Positions 15,931-24,545 of a DNA stretch of 64,000 nucleotides are shown here, one piece after another. The notes beneath the pieces are model-generated. The model was given only the letters and a program-made list of their open reading frames with translations. It was not told where the DNA came from and searched no databases. How positions within the stretch are numbered: position 1 is the stretch's first letter; each line of letters opens with the position of its first letter. A program made the translations under genes and the position numbers. Origin of the DNA: UBA8337 sp937907245 (GTDB taxonomy: Bacteria > Pseudomonadota > Alphaproteobacteria > RS24); NCBI GenBank assembly GCA_965219485.1, contig OZ244774.1, positions 868,001 through 932,000 on the forward strand, in the 5' to 3' direction.

Positions 15931-15958
15931 TTTATAAATGGCTTGGCCGCGAGTGCAA
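15931..15958 (-). promoter_or_regulatory. Promoter of tRNA-Cys/tRNA-Asn
   Basis: On the minus strand TTGCAC (complement of 15953-15958), a 16-nt spacer and TATAAA (complement of 15931-15936). It lies about 38 nt upstream of the tRNA-Cys 5' end. A small palindrome ACTGCA-AAA-TGCAGT (15901-15915) lies in the leader. Confidence 0.55.
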
Positions 15959-16042
15959 CTGGTTTTTAAGCGCCGCCAAATTCAGCCTCCGGCCAGGGCC
16001 CAAGATTAAACAAAAAATTGCCAGTCAAACCAGTCAAACCGA

Positions 16043-16071
16043 TTGTCAAATCTTGTGACGCCCCGTATATA
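16043..16071 (+). promoter_or_regulatory. Promoter of the pcm-like/tolC genes
   Basis: TTGTCA (16043-16048), 17-nt spacer, TATATA (16066-16071), 43 nt upstream of ATG 16115. A tandem CCAGTCAAAC repeat lies directly upstream at 16021-16040. Confidence 0.6.
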
Positions 16072-16114
16072 GAAGGCTCAACACACAGCAAAAAATTTCA
16101 GCTAAGGATGCGAC

Positions 16115-16798
16115 ATGGTTGCGACGCAATTAAACGATGATATTGGCGCCCAGGCCCGTTTCAACATGGTGGAGTGCCAGGTTAAACCAGGTGGCGTTCG
16201 CGACTATCGCCTAACCCTTCACCTTAGCCGTTTGCCGCGCGAAGCCTTCGTGAGCTCTGACGTGCGCGACTTGGCCTATGCAGACCTAGAAATTGAAAGC
16301 CTAGCCGGAGAGGCTGGCCGCACGTTACTCACCCCCACGGCTTTTGCGCGCTTGGCTGAGCTGGCCGATGTGCAAGCCGAGGATGTCGTGTTGGATATCG
16401 CGGGCGGCACGGGCTATTCAGCCGCTGTTTTGGCAGGGCTCGCCAGCACCGTCATCGCCTTGGAAGACGATGAAGCTATGGGCGAGAAAGCCAGCGCGAT
16501 TTGGCAAGAGCTGGGCATCGACAATGCGGTTGCCGTGAGTGGCGCCTTGACCGAAGGCCAGGCCAAGCAGGGGCCCTTTGATGTTATTCTGATAAATGGC
16601 TGTATTGCTGAGTTGCCAGAGGCGTTATTGGGGCAATTGGCTGAGGGTGGACGTTTGGTTTGTGTGCAATGGCTTGACGGCGCGAGCAAAGCCCATATTT
16701 ACCGACGTATAGGTGACAGTTTTGCAGCTCAGGCTGCGTTTGATTTATCGGCGCCGCGGTTAACCAGTTTTGACCCGGAACCAGTATTTGAGTTTTAG
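16115..16798 (+). CDS. Protein-L-isoaspartate O-methyltransferase-like protein
   Basis: 227 aa. SAM motif I, VLDIAGGTGYSA, is at residues 92-103. The N-terminus (ARFNMVECQVKPGGVRDYRL) and the Y-A-D-L segment are typical of the alphaproteobacterial PCMT-like protein encoded before tolC. The region that in true Pcm has the S-x-P substrate loop reads LLTPTAFARL, so isoaspartate repair activity is uncertain. The neighbouring outer membrane channel gene follows after 51 nt, a conserved pairing, which hints at an envelope or export link rather than general protein repair. Family sure, reaction not. Confidence 0.8.
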   Translation: MVATQLNDDIGAQARFNMVECQVKPGGVRDYRLTLHLSRLPREAFVSSDVRDLAYADLEIESLAGEAGRTLLTPTAFARLAELADVQAEDVVLDIAGGTGYSAAVLAGLASTVIALEDDEAMGEKASAIWQELGIDNAVAVSGALTEGQAKQGPFDVILINGCIAELPEALLGQLAEGGRLVCVQWLDGASKAHIYRRIGDSFAAQAAFDLSAPRLTSFDPEPVFEF

Positions 16799-16849
16799 AG
16801 TTAGAGCGGGGCGCTTGCGGCCTCTCTCAGAATCAGGCGGGATAGAATT

Positions 16850-18208
16850 ATGAGAACAAAAAAACAATCGCTCCTAGCAGTTACGGCCATTGCCGTCTGC
16901 CTCACAGGTTTTAGTTTTCCTGCGCAAGCGGAAACGCTGAAGGGGGCTTTGTCGCAAACGCTGGCTCGCAATCCATCTTTGTCGGCCGCGCGCTCAAATT
17001 ATGAAGCGCTTTATGTCACGCAATTCGTCACCATGGCGGATATGTTGCCACAAGTGACCGCCTTTGTTAGCGAGACCCGTAGCGACACAGATGCCAAGAA
17101 TGATTTTTCGAAGCAAGCCGTGAACGCCATGGGGCAGCCCTCGTATGAAACTAATTTGTTAGATAATGATAGCTATGGCTTACAAGTCACGCAGCAATTG
17201 TTCTCGAGCGGCAAAAACCTCAATGCGTTTCGTGCCAAACGAGCGGAAATCCGTTCCGAAGAAGCCAATCTATTGGCAACTGAGCAACAAATATTACTGG
17301 CCTCCGTCGCTGCTTATGTAGACGTATTGCAAGCCCAGTCTGTTTTGGATTTGCGCGAGAAGAACGTCACGGTTTTGGAAAAACAATTATCGGCAGTAAA
17401 AGACCGCTTTAGCGTCGGCGTGGTGACGCGCACGGACATTGCTCAATCCAAAGCCGCCGTTTCTGGGGCTTTGGCGCAGCGCTTGGGAGCGCAAAGCTCG
17501 CTTCACGCGGCGCGGGCGGTCTATCGTGAAATCATTGGCGTGGAAGCCGACAAATTGGTCAAGCCGACCAAATTGCCACGTTTGCCTCGTACGCTAGATC
17601 GTGCGCTTGCCATTGCCCGCAAAGAGAGCCCAATCCTGAAAGCAGCGCAGGAGATGGCGACATCGGGTCGGTTTAATAGCCTCTCCACGATTGGTAGCGC
17701 GCTACCGACAATCAATTTGACGGGTAGCTATGTGCGCAACGAAAACCCAAATGGCGCCGCGCAGGTGGATGTCGATACGGCCAGCGTGCAGGTGCGGTTA
17801 AACGTTCCTTTGTTCCGCGGGGGGCGCTCCATTGCAGCCATTGTGGGCGCGCGCGATTATAATAATGCGCTGAAAAGTAATATCCATATCGCTTCGAATA
17901 CTCTGGAGCGCGAGGTCGTTGTGGCTTGGCATAATGTTTCGGCTACCCAATCGACGATTGCCGCCACCAAAGAGCAAATCAAAGCGGCAGAATTGGCCTT
18001 AGAAGGGGTGCGGCAAGAAAACCGTCTTGGCACACGCACTAATTTAGATGTTTTAGATGCTGAACAATTGCGCCTAGATGCCAATGTGGCGCTGGTGCAA
18101 GCCGAGCGTAATCAGTATGTCGCGGCCTATAATTTGCTGGCGACCATGGGTCGGTTGACCGCCAAACGGTTGCGGATTGAGCCGGCCGAAGTTGTTGCGT
18201 CGCGTTAA
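16850..18208 (+). CDS. tolC: TolC-family outer membrane efflux channel
   Basis: 452 aa. The signal peptide covers residues 1-27 (ends PAQA). Two outer-membrane-efflux repeats follow: the first around LSQTLARNPSLSAARSNYEA and DSYGLQVTQQLFSSGKN, the second around ALAIARKESPILKAAQE and ASVQVRLNVPLFRGGRS. GTRTNLDVLDAEQLRLDANV near the C-terminus is a TolC hallmark. Three copies should form the outer-membrane/periplasmic tunnel used by type I secretion and drug efflux pumps. No pump genes are nearby, as usual for this conserved locus. Confidence 0.93.
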   Translation: MRTKKQSLLAVTAIAVCLTGFSFPAQAETLKGALSQTLARNPSLSAARSNYEALYVTQFVTMADMLPQVTAFVSETRSDTDAKNDFSKQAVNAMGQPSYETNLLDNDSYGLQVTQQLFSSGKNLNAFRAKRAEIRSEEANLLATEQQILLASVAAYVDVLQAQSVLDLREKNVTVLEKQLSAVKDRFSVGVVTRTDIAQSKAAVSGALAQRLGAQSSLHAARAVYREIIGVEADKLVKPTKLPRLPRTLDRALAIARKESPILKAAQEMATSGRFNSLSTIGSALPTINLTGSYVRNENPNGAAQVDVDTASVQVRLNVPLFRGGRSIAAIVGARDYNNALKSNIHIASNTLEREVVVAWHNVSATQSTIAATKEQIKAAELALEGVRQENRLGTRTNLDVLDAEQLRLDANVALVQAERNQYVAAYNLLATMGRLTAKRLRIEPAEVVASR

Positions 18209-18283
18209 AAGGTAAGTTTGTTGTGTATCGCCCAATGTAAGTCTGGGGCTGTTGGCGTTTCCTGAAATTGGGGTCGAGCAACA

Positions 18284-18610
18284 ATGAAGAAAAGCGACGA
18301 AAAAGACGAAACCTCGCAAGATGAAGTCATCCTCGCCATCCGCCGAATAATCGAGGCGGAACAAGCGGTTATGTCAGATGGTGAAGGTTTAAATTTAGCT
18401 TCAGATGCGGCTCAATCTCGTATTGAGGCGGCCCTGCATCGCTTGGGCGGTGGCACACAACAACCGCCAACATTGTTGGAACTGCTGATACTCGAGCGTC
18501 TTGATCCGCTGTTGAACCAATGGATGGAGCAATCTTTGCCGCCGCTGATGGAGCGCATTTTGCGCGATGAGATGCGTGGGTTAATGCTCAAAAGCCTGCA
18601 AAATTCGTAA
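18284..18610 (+). CDS. Short DUF2497/PopZ-like polar organising protein
   Basis: 108 aa. The N-terminal helix SQDEVILAIRRIIEAEQ and the C-terminal helices TLLELLILERLDPLLNQWME and PPLMERILRDEMRGLM match the two conserved ends of the DUF2497/PopZ family. In Caulobacter PopZ forms a polar network that tethers ParB/parS. Here the acidic, proline-rich middle is nearly absent (Caulobacter PopZ is 177 aa), so condensate behaviour could differ. The position between tolC and valS is the standard alphaproteobacterial one. Confidence 0.82.
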   Translation: MKKSDEKDETSQDEVILAIRRIIEAEQAVMSDGEGLNLASDAAQSRIEAALHRLGGGTQQPPTLLELLILERLDPLLNQWMEQSLPPLMERILRDEMRGLMLKSLQNS

Positions 18611-18726
18611 AGTAGGTCGGCATATTAGATAAGGGCACCCTTGAGATTTAAGACGGCTTGGTGTAACTCCAAATAGCAGATTTAATGCTGCTTTCCCTGA
18701 AGTGACTTGAGAAGAGTTTAGTCTTT

Positions 18727-21420
18727 ATGTCCGATACCACGCCCGCCCAGAAACTCGATAAAATCTTCGATCCTAATTCGTTAGAAACCCGCCTCTATGA
18801 GGATTGGGAAGCTAGTGGATGTTTCAAAGCCGGACGCGTGCCTGAGGCAGAGCCTTACACCATCGTCATTCCACCGCCCAATGTGACGGGCAGCCTGCAT
18901 ATGGGGCATGCGCTCAACAATACATTACAAGATATTTTGTGCCGCTTTGAGCGGATGCGAGGGCGCGATGTTTTATGGCAGCCAGGCACTGACCACGCTG
19001 GCATCGCGACGCAAATGGTCGTCGAGCGCCAGTTGGCCGAGCAGGGCAACGAGAGCCGCCGCGACATGGGACGCGAGATGTTTTTGGAGCGCGTTTGGCA
19101 ATGGAAAGAAGAAAGTGGCTCGACCATTACGCAACAATTACGCCGCCTCGGCGCGAGTTGCGATTGGAGCCGTGAGCGTTTCACCATGGACGAGGGGCTG
19201 TCTAAAGCCGTCGTCAAAGTTTTCGTGACGCTGCACCAGCAGGGGTTGATTTATAAAGACAAACGTTTGGTTAATTGGGACCCAGGCCTGTTGACCGCTA
19301 TCTCTGATTTGGAAGTGGAACAGCGCGAGACCAATAGCCACCTATGGCATTTCAACTATCCGCTAGAAGATGGCTCGGGCCATATTACGGTTGCGACCAC
19401 GCGGCCAGAAACCATGCTTGGCGATACCGGCGTGGCCGTGCATCCAGACGATGAGCGCTACCAATCGTTGATTGGTAAATTTGTCCTGCTGCCCATCGTC
19501 GGGCGTCGCATCCCGATTGTCGCGGATGAGTATGCCGACCCTGAAAAAGGTTCGGGCGCGGTGAAAATTACGCCAGCCCATGATTTCAATGACTTTGAAG
19601 TGGGCAAGCGCTGTGGCTTGGCCGCCATAAACATGCTCGATCAAAAGGCTTGCGTGGATTTATCCGACGAAGCTTTTGACGATATGCCAGCCAAGCAAGA
19701 GTGGCACGGGCTTGAGCGTTATGACGCCCGCAAGAAAGTCGTGGAGACATTGGAGGGCATGGGTCTAGTCGATAAAATTGAGCCCGACACTCATATGGTG
19801 CCTTATGGCGACCGCTCCAATCAGGTTATCGAGCCGTGGCTAACCGACCAATGGTATGTCGATGCCAAGACTATGGCGAAGCCAGCGATTGAGGCCGTGA
19901 CCTCGGGGGCCACCAAATTTGTGCCGCCCAATTGGGACAAAACCTATTTCGAATGGATGCGCAATATTCAGCCGTGGTGCATCTCGCGCCAGCTTTGGTG
20001 GGGCCATCAAATTCCGGCTTGGTATGACGCAGACGGCAATGTTTTCGTCGGTGAAGATGAAGCCGCAGCGCAAGCTCAAGCGGGCGAGGGCGTGGCCCTG
20101 ACGCGCGATGAAGATGTGTTGGACACGTGGTTCTCGTCGGCGCTATGGCCGTTCTCGACTTTGGGCTGGCCGGATAAAACGACCGAGCTAGACCGTCATT
20201 ATAAAACCGATGTGCTGGTGACGGGTTTCGACATTATCTTTTTCTGGGTGGCGCGCATGATGATGAGCGGCCTGCATTTCATGGATGGCGAAGTGCCGTT
20301 TCATACGGTCTATGTTCACGCGCTTGTGCGCGATGAAAACGGCGCCAAAATGTCTAAGTCCAAAGGCAATGTCGTCGACCCGCTCGAGCTTATAGATCGC
20401 TATGGCGCCGATGCTTTGCGCTTTACCTTATCGGCCATGGCGGCCATGGGGCGCGACATTAAATTGTCGGAGAGCCGCGTGGAAGGCTATCGCAATTTCG
20501 CCACCAAACTTTGGAACGCCGCCCGCTTTTGCGATATGAACGGCTGTTTTGAGGCGGAAGAATTTGACCCCGCCACAGCCAGCCTACCGCTGACCCAGTG
20601 GCTGGTCGGCGAAGTGGTGCGCACGCAAACCAATGTAACGCAAGCCCTAGAGGCCTATCGCTTTAACGATGCGGCCAATGGCGTGTATCAATTTATCTGG
20701 AATAGCTTTTGTGATTGGTATGTCGAGCTGGCCAAGCCAGCCTTGCAAAACGACGACATGAGCGCCGAGGCGCAAAGCCAAAAAGCGCAAGTCCAGGCCG
20801 CCACCAAATGGGCGTTAGAAAATGCGCTGCGCCTGTTGCATCCGTTCATGCCTTTTGTGACGGAAGAGCTATGGGCCAAAACCGGCGCCCGCGATAATCA
20901 CCTCATGTTAGACGTCTGGCCGAGCTTGCCGGATACGTTGGTTAACGCAAAAGCCGATGTCGAAGTGACGTGGATGATTGACGCGATTAGCGAAATCCGC
21001 TCCGTGCGCTCCGAGATGAATGTGCCAGCGGGTGCGCGAGTGCCGCTGGTGGTTATTGGTGCCAATGCAGAAACCCAAAGCCGATTGAATGAGACGGGTG
21101 CGGTGCTGCAACGTTTGGCGCGGTTGGAAAGCATCACGCTGGCCGAGGCTGTGCCCGAAGGCGCGGTGCAAGCTGTGCTAGGGGAGGCCGTTCTGGCTTT
21201 GCCATTAACGGATGTGATTGATGTGGATGCCGAGCGGGCGCGTCTGCAAAAAGATATTGGCAAAGTGGAAATTGAGATTAAGAAAATCTCTGGCAAGCTA
21301 AACAATCAAGGCTTTTTAGACAAAGCGCCGGCGGCCGTTATCGATGAGAATAAAGCGCGTCTGGCAGAAGAAGAAGCGCGGCGCGATAAGTTGGGCGAAG
21401 CGCTGAAACGGCTTGGGTAG
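18727..21420 (+). CDS. valS: Valyl-tRNA synthetase
   Basis: 897 aa class I synthetase. The HIGH box is HMGH at residues 58-61 in PPPNVTGSLHMGHAL. The editing (CP1) domain contains TTRPETMLGDTGVAVHPDD. KMSKS is at residues 541-545. The anticodon-binding domain is followed by a C-terminal coiled coil (DAERARLQKDIGKVEIEIKK) that grips tRNA-Val. It charges tRNA-Val in the cytosol. The gene ends 2 nt before the convergent TSUP permease gene. Length and all motifs are normal. Confidence 0.97.
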   Translation: MSDTTPAQKLDKIFDPNSLETRLYEDWEASGCFKAGRVPEAEPYTIVIPPPNVTGSLHMGHALNNTLQDILCRFERMRGRDVLWQPGTDHAGIATQMVVERQLAEQGNESRRDMGREMFLERVWQWKEESGSTITQQLRRLGASCDWSRERFTMDEGLSKAVVKVFVTLHQQGLIYKDKRLVNWDPGLLTAISDLEVEQRETNSHLWHFNYPLEDGSGHITVATTRPETMLGDTGVAVHPDDERYQSLIGKFVLLPIVGRRIPIVADEYADPEKGSGAVKITPAHDFNDFEVGKRCGLAAINMLDQKACVDLSDEAFDDMPAKQEWHGLERYDARKKVVETLEGMGLVDKIEPDTHMVPYGDRSNQVIEPWLTDQWYVDAKTMAKPAIEAVTSGATKFVPPNWDKTYFEWMRNIQPWCISRQLWWGHQIPAWYDADGNVFVGEDEAAAQAQAGEGVALTRDEDVLDTWFSSALWPFSTLGWPDKTTELDRHYKTDVLVTGFDIIFFWVARMMMSGLHFMDGEVPFHTVYVHALVRDENGAKMSKSKGNVVDPLELIDRYGADALRFTLSAMAAMGRDIKLSESRVEGYRNFATKLWNAARFCDMNGCFEAEEFDPATASLPLTQWLVGEVVRTQTNVTQALEAYRFNDAANGVYQFIWNSFCDWYVELAKPALQNDDMSAEAQSQKAQVQAATKWALENALRLLHPFMPFVTEELWAKTGARDNHLMLDVWPSLPDTLVNAKADVEVTWMIDAISEIRSVRSEMNVPAGARVPLVVIGANAETQSRLNETGAVLQRLARLESITLAEAVPEGAVQAVLGEAVLALPLTDVIDVDAERARLQKDIGKVEIEIKKISGKLNNQGFLDKAPAAVIDENKARLAEEEARRDKLGEALKRLG

Positions 21421-21422
21421 GG

Positions 21423-22169
21423 TTAAGCGTAAGCCACGTAAAAAGCATAGGCGGTTACCAAAAGGCAGACCGCAAGGCTGGCGCGTTTGACGTTGGCATC
21501 GGATATATAATTGGTTAGTCGCGCTGCGCCATAGCTGCCGATGCCAATGCCAGCCATAACGGCCAAGCCGCCGATATAATCAATTTTCCCTTCGAAAGCG
21601 AAAAGCAAAAGCGCGGCGATAGAGGATATTGTGGCGAACACCAGCTTCAGCCCATTCATGGCGCGAACGGCCGTGTAGCCGGACAGCGATAAGGCGGCCA
21701 GCATAAGAATACCAAATCCGCCTTGAAAATATCCGCCATAAACACAGGTGAGAAATATCGCCAAAGCGCCAGCTATTTTTACCCGCCGACCGCCAAAGCG
21801 CGCGGCAATCTGTTCGAGCTGCGGCCCGGCCATAAACAATACGGTAGCGAATAAAAGCAGCCAAGGCACAGCCGCTTCAAACACTTGCGCGTCGGTTTGT
21901 AGCAAAGCATAGCCGCCAAAAAGCCCGCCAATAAACACCAAGGGGGCCTGCCATATCAGGTCTTTGCCCATGCCACTCATATGTTGCCGATAGCCCAGCA
22001 CGCCGGTGATATATCCGAAAGTCGCAGCGAATGTATTGGTCGCATTGGCAATGATGGGCGGCATGCCAGTAAACACCAAGGCGGCAAACGTAATGCCGCT
22101 ACCGCCGCCAGCCAGCGCGTTCATGGTGCCGCCAATCAAGCCAGCCAAAAAGAGGATAAATGTTTCCAT
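21423..22169 (-). CDS. TauE/SafE (TSUP) family membrane permease
   Basis: 248 aa from ATG 22169; an in-frame TTG 54 nt upstream is unlikely. About eight hydrophobic helices are visible with the family signature GGGSGITFAALVFTGMPPII near the N-terminus and GGYFQGGFGILMLAALSL in the second half. TSUP proteins carry anionic sulfur compounds or organic acids (sulfite, sulfoacetate and others) across the inner membrane; the substrate here is not predictable and no sulfonate genes are adjacent. No strong ribosome binding site is seen. Confidence 0.85.
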   Translation of the reverse strand: METFILFLAGLIGGTMNALAGGGSGITFAALVFTGMPPIIANATNTFAATFGYITGVLGYRQHMSGMGKDLIWQAPLVFIGGLFGGYALLQTDAQVFEAAVPWLLLFATVLFMAGPQLEQIAARFGGRRVKIAGALAIFLTCVYGGYFQGGFGILMLAALSLSGYTAVRAMNGLKLVFATISSIAALLLFAFEGKIDYIGGLAVMAGIGIGSYGAARLTNYISDANVKRASLAVCLLVTAYAFYVAYA

Positions 22170-22231
22170 GCACGGGAGTGTAGATGATTTTAGGGGGCTC
22201 GTGAGAAAAAGCTCGCGAGCCAAATAAACGC

Positions 22232-23026
22232 CTAAGCGTCCACTTCAATCACCACGGGCACGTGGTCGGAAGGTTTTTCCCAGTCGCGGGTATGGCTATG
22301 AATATCGAAGCTGGCCAGCAGGTCTGCGGCGAGTGGTGACATCAGATGGTGGTCGATGCGAATACCATTGTTCTTTGGCCAAGCGCCGGCCTGATAATCC
22401 CAAAACGTATAAGTGTCATCGCCCGTTTGAGCCAAGGAAGCCACGGCTTCCGTGAGCCCGAGGTTTACAATGGCGCGAAAGGCGGCATGGGTTTCGGGGC
22501 GATACAGCGCATCGCCTTCCCAGCCTTCGGGATTATAGCAATCTTCGGGTTGCTGAATGACATTGTAATCGCCCGATAGAATGAAAGCTTCTTCATAGGA
22601 AAGCAGCGTTTTCGCATGTTCTTGCAATGCCTTCATCCAATTTAATTTATAGACGTATTTTTCGTGCAAGCCATCGTCGCCTACCGGATTGCCATTTGGC
22701 AAATACAGCGAAGCTACGCGCAAAGCCCCCTTATCGGTCGAAACTACGGCTTCGATATAGCGCGATTGTTCGTCTTCAAAACCGGGCAGGCCGCGAGAGA
22801 CATCTTCGAGCGGGTGTTTGGAAAGCAGGGCCACGCCATTGTAAGTTTTCTGGCCGTGCGTCTCGACGTTATAGCCAAGCGCTTCAATGTCAGCGCGCGG
22901 GAAGGCTTCATCGACACATTTTAATTCTTGCAAGCCCACGATGTCGGGTTGTTCTTCGCTCAGCCAGCGCAGCACATTTGGCAGGCGCGCTTTAATTGAG
23001 TTCACATTCCAGCTAGCAATTTTCAT
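22232..23026 (-). CDS. xth: Exodeoxyribonuclease III
   Basis: 264 aa from ATG 23026, joined to erpA by a TAATG overlap. It is an Mg-dependent endonuclease/exonuclease/phosphatase fold: MKIASWNVNSIKARLPNVL supplies the first Asn, DIVGLQELKC the metal-binding Glu, ILSGDYNVIQQPEDC the Asp/Asn pair, and EKPSDHVPVVIEVD the catalytic Asp-His. It cuts at abasic sites and removes 3' blocks in base excision repair. Coupling to erpA is conserved in alphaproteobacteria. Confidence 0.95.
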   Translation of the reverse strand: MKIASWNVNSIKARLPNVLRWLSEEQPDIVGLQELKCVDEAFPRADIEALGYNVETHGQKTYNGVALLSKHPLEDVSRGLPGFEDEQSRYIEAVVSTDKGALRVASLYLPNGNPVGDDGLHEKYVYKLNWMKALQEHAKTLLSYEEAFILSGDYNVIQQPEDCYNPEGWEGDALYRPETHAAFRAIVNLGLTEAVASLAQTGDDTYTFWDYQAGAWPKNNGIRIDHHLMSPLAADLLASFDIHSHTRDWEKPSDHVPVVIEVDA

Positions 23027-23358
23027 TAGACGTCGAAGCTCGTGCCGCAGCCGCAACTTGCGGTCGCGTTCGGGTTCTTAATTTGAAAGCTGGCACCGAT
23101 GAGATCATCGACCCAATCGATTTCACTGCCTTGCATATATTGCAGCGATATGTCATCGACCAAAACGGTGACGCCATCGCGCGAGACGACAAGGTCTTCC
23201 GCCGTCTGTTTGGCATCGATGGAGAATATATAAGAAAAGCCAGAGCAACCGCCGCCTTGTACGGCCACGCGCAAACACGCGCCGTCTGCCTCGGTGGCGA
23301 GAATTTTTCCGATTTGTACCGCAGCACTTTCGGAGATACCAAATTGGTTTTGTTCCAT
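23026..23358 (-). CDS. erpA: Iron-sulfur cluster A-type carrier (ErpA/HesB family)
   Basis: 110 aa. The three cluster-binding cysteines are present: C38 in GGGCSGFSY and C102 and C104 in the C-terminal SCGCGTSFDV. It accepts Fe-S clusters from scaffold proteins and hands them to target apo-proteins in the cytosol. No isc or suf genes are in the window. Whether it is functionally ErpA or another A-type carrier cannot be settled from sequence alone. Divergent from a GNAT gene 49 nt away. Confidence 0.92.
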   Translation of the reverse strand: MEQNQFGISESAAVQIGKILATEADGACLRVAVQGGGCSGFSYIFSIDAKQTAEDLVVSRDGVTVLVDDISLQYMQGSEIDWVDDLIGASFQIKNPNATASCGCGTSFDV

Positions 23359-23407
23359 AGCTATTAAATAGGGCGGATTTCATAACGATTCAAGATATTG
23401 TGCACTT

Positions 23408-23893
23408 ATGGACGTTATTAAACATGAGATAGAGCACGAAGCCGAGCTAACCCGCGCCCATTGGGACTTGCTGCTAGATGCGGATCCATGGCTAGAGGCG
23501 GTGCTGGATTACCTGCCACCCACCCAAGCGGAGGCGGAGATTTTTCGCATTGGCCATCCCAATCACCCCTATGCAATGTGCGTCATCGTGCCGATTGCTG
23601 ATGGATTTGAAATAAAGAATGTCGCCACCCGCACCATCATGCGCCGGCAAGGTATGGCCAGCGCGCTGATTACCCATGTGGTCGAGCTCGCTAGATCGCG
23701 CGGCGTCAAAGCGATTGAAATTGGAACTGGCGAAACCCTTGGCGTGATGGGGAACTCGCAAATTCGTCTCTATGAAAAACTGGGCTTTAAGCGCGATGGC
23801 GTGTTGAAAGGCTTCTTTAGTCGTTACCCCATTCCCATAATAGAGAACGGTCAATTGCTGCGAGACATGGTGATGTTGCGGCAAGAGTTTTGA
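23408..23893 (+). CDS. GNAT-family N-acetyltransferase
   Basis: 161 aa with a complete GNAT core: DGFEIKNVATRTIMRRQGMA (strand and acetyl-CoA loop R-R-Q-G-M-A), RGVKAIEIGTGETLGVMGNS, then QIRLYEKLGFKRDGVLKGFF. The N-terminus (HEAELTRAHWDLLLDADPWL) is a helix with no known role. This resembles uncharacterised YjgM-like acetyltransferases. Substrate unknown. Single gene, divergent from erpA and followed by a lipoprotein gene. Confidence 0.8.
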   Translation: MDVIKHEIEHEAELTRAHWDLLLDADPWLEAVLDYLPPTQAEAEIFRIGHPNHPYAMCVIVPIADGFEIKNVATRTIMRRQGMASALITHVVELARSRGVKAIEIGTGETLGVMGNSQIRLYEKLGFKRDGVLKGFFSRYPIPIIENGQLLRDMVMLRQEF

Positions 23894-23981
23894 GGTTGTT
23901 TCCCTTAAGTTAACTTATTGAAAATAGACTGCTTTGTCTTGAGGGGCGCGCGTGCCACTTTGTTTAAAAGTCAGGTGGGAT

Positions 23982-24503
23982 ATGAAACAAACTAAAAATA
24001 GAAACCGTTTACGCAATGCGATAGCCGGCGGGCTTTTGTCAGCCCTATTGGTGGCAAGCTGTGCCAGTGTCGAAATTATTCCGCCAGACGCAAGGCTCGC
24101 ACCGCCGTCGGCCCGCATTTTGAAAGTGGCTTATCCTACGGCTTGGTCGCGCACCATTGGGTGGTTCGATGCGCATGAATTGGAAATTACCGATATTGAC
24201 GAGGCCCTTGGTTTGATACAAGGGCGCCTCGCTTTGCCCGATGACGACACGCAAGTTGACTGCGGGCGTTTTAACATCAACACCGCCATTACACCGCCCA
24301 AGTTGCAAAAACACGCCAAAGTGCGGGTTCATCTCAGCCGTGGGTTTGAGGCGACGTCGCAAGTCTTGATAAGTGTTACGGGTCAGTATCGGCTGGATGT
24401 GATGGACAATTATGCGGCGCAGGTGATTACGCACACGGGGCCTTGTGTCTCGCTTGGCGGCATTGAGAAAAAAATTTTCAACTTCCTAACGGGGGCTTCT
24501 TAA
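23982..24503 (+). CDS. Putative outer-membrane lipoprotein of unknown function
   Basis: 173 aa from ATG 23982, with AGGTGG just upstream; an earlier in-frame ATG (23952) precedes this site and would bury the signal. The signal peptide ends in the lipobox VASC, so Cys is probably lipidated; Ala after Cys argues against inner-membrane retention. The mature protein has PTAWSRTIGWFDAHELEITD and a short C-terminal KIFNFLTGAS. No known domain is recognised; the ISVTGQYRLDVMDNYAAQV strand suggests a beta-rich fold. It stands alone before dgt. Confidence 0.65.
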   Translation: MKQTKNRNRLRNAIAGGLLSALLVASCASVEIIPPDARLAPPSARILKVAYPTAWSRTIGWFDAHELEITDIDEALGLIQGRLALPDDDTQVDCGRFNINTAITPPKLQKHAKVRVHLSRGFEATSQVLISVTGQYRLDVMDNYAAQVITHTGPCVSLGGIEKKIFNFLTGAS

Positions 24504-24545
24504 TCGGGGCTTCTCATTGGGCGGAAAGCCCCGTAAAAGGGAAGC

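Noticed and set aside
16021..16048. Tandem CCAGTCAAAC units as a CRISPR-like or iteron array
   Set aside because: Only two full 10-bp units and one degenerate copy, no spacers and no associated genes; at most part of the pcm-like promoter.
18611..18726. T-box or attenuator upstream of valS
   Set aside because: The 116-nt leader shows no T-box sequence, no valine-rich leader peptide and no terminator; T-boxes are not expected in this class.
20898..21305. 135-codon minus-strand frame inside valS
   Set aside because: Antisense to the conserved ValRS C-terminal domain, with no ribosome binding site and no family resemblance.
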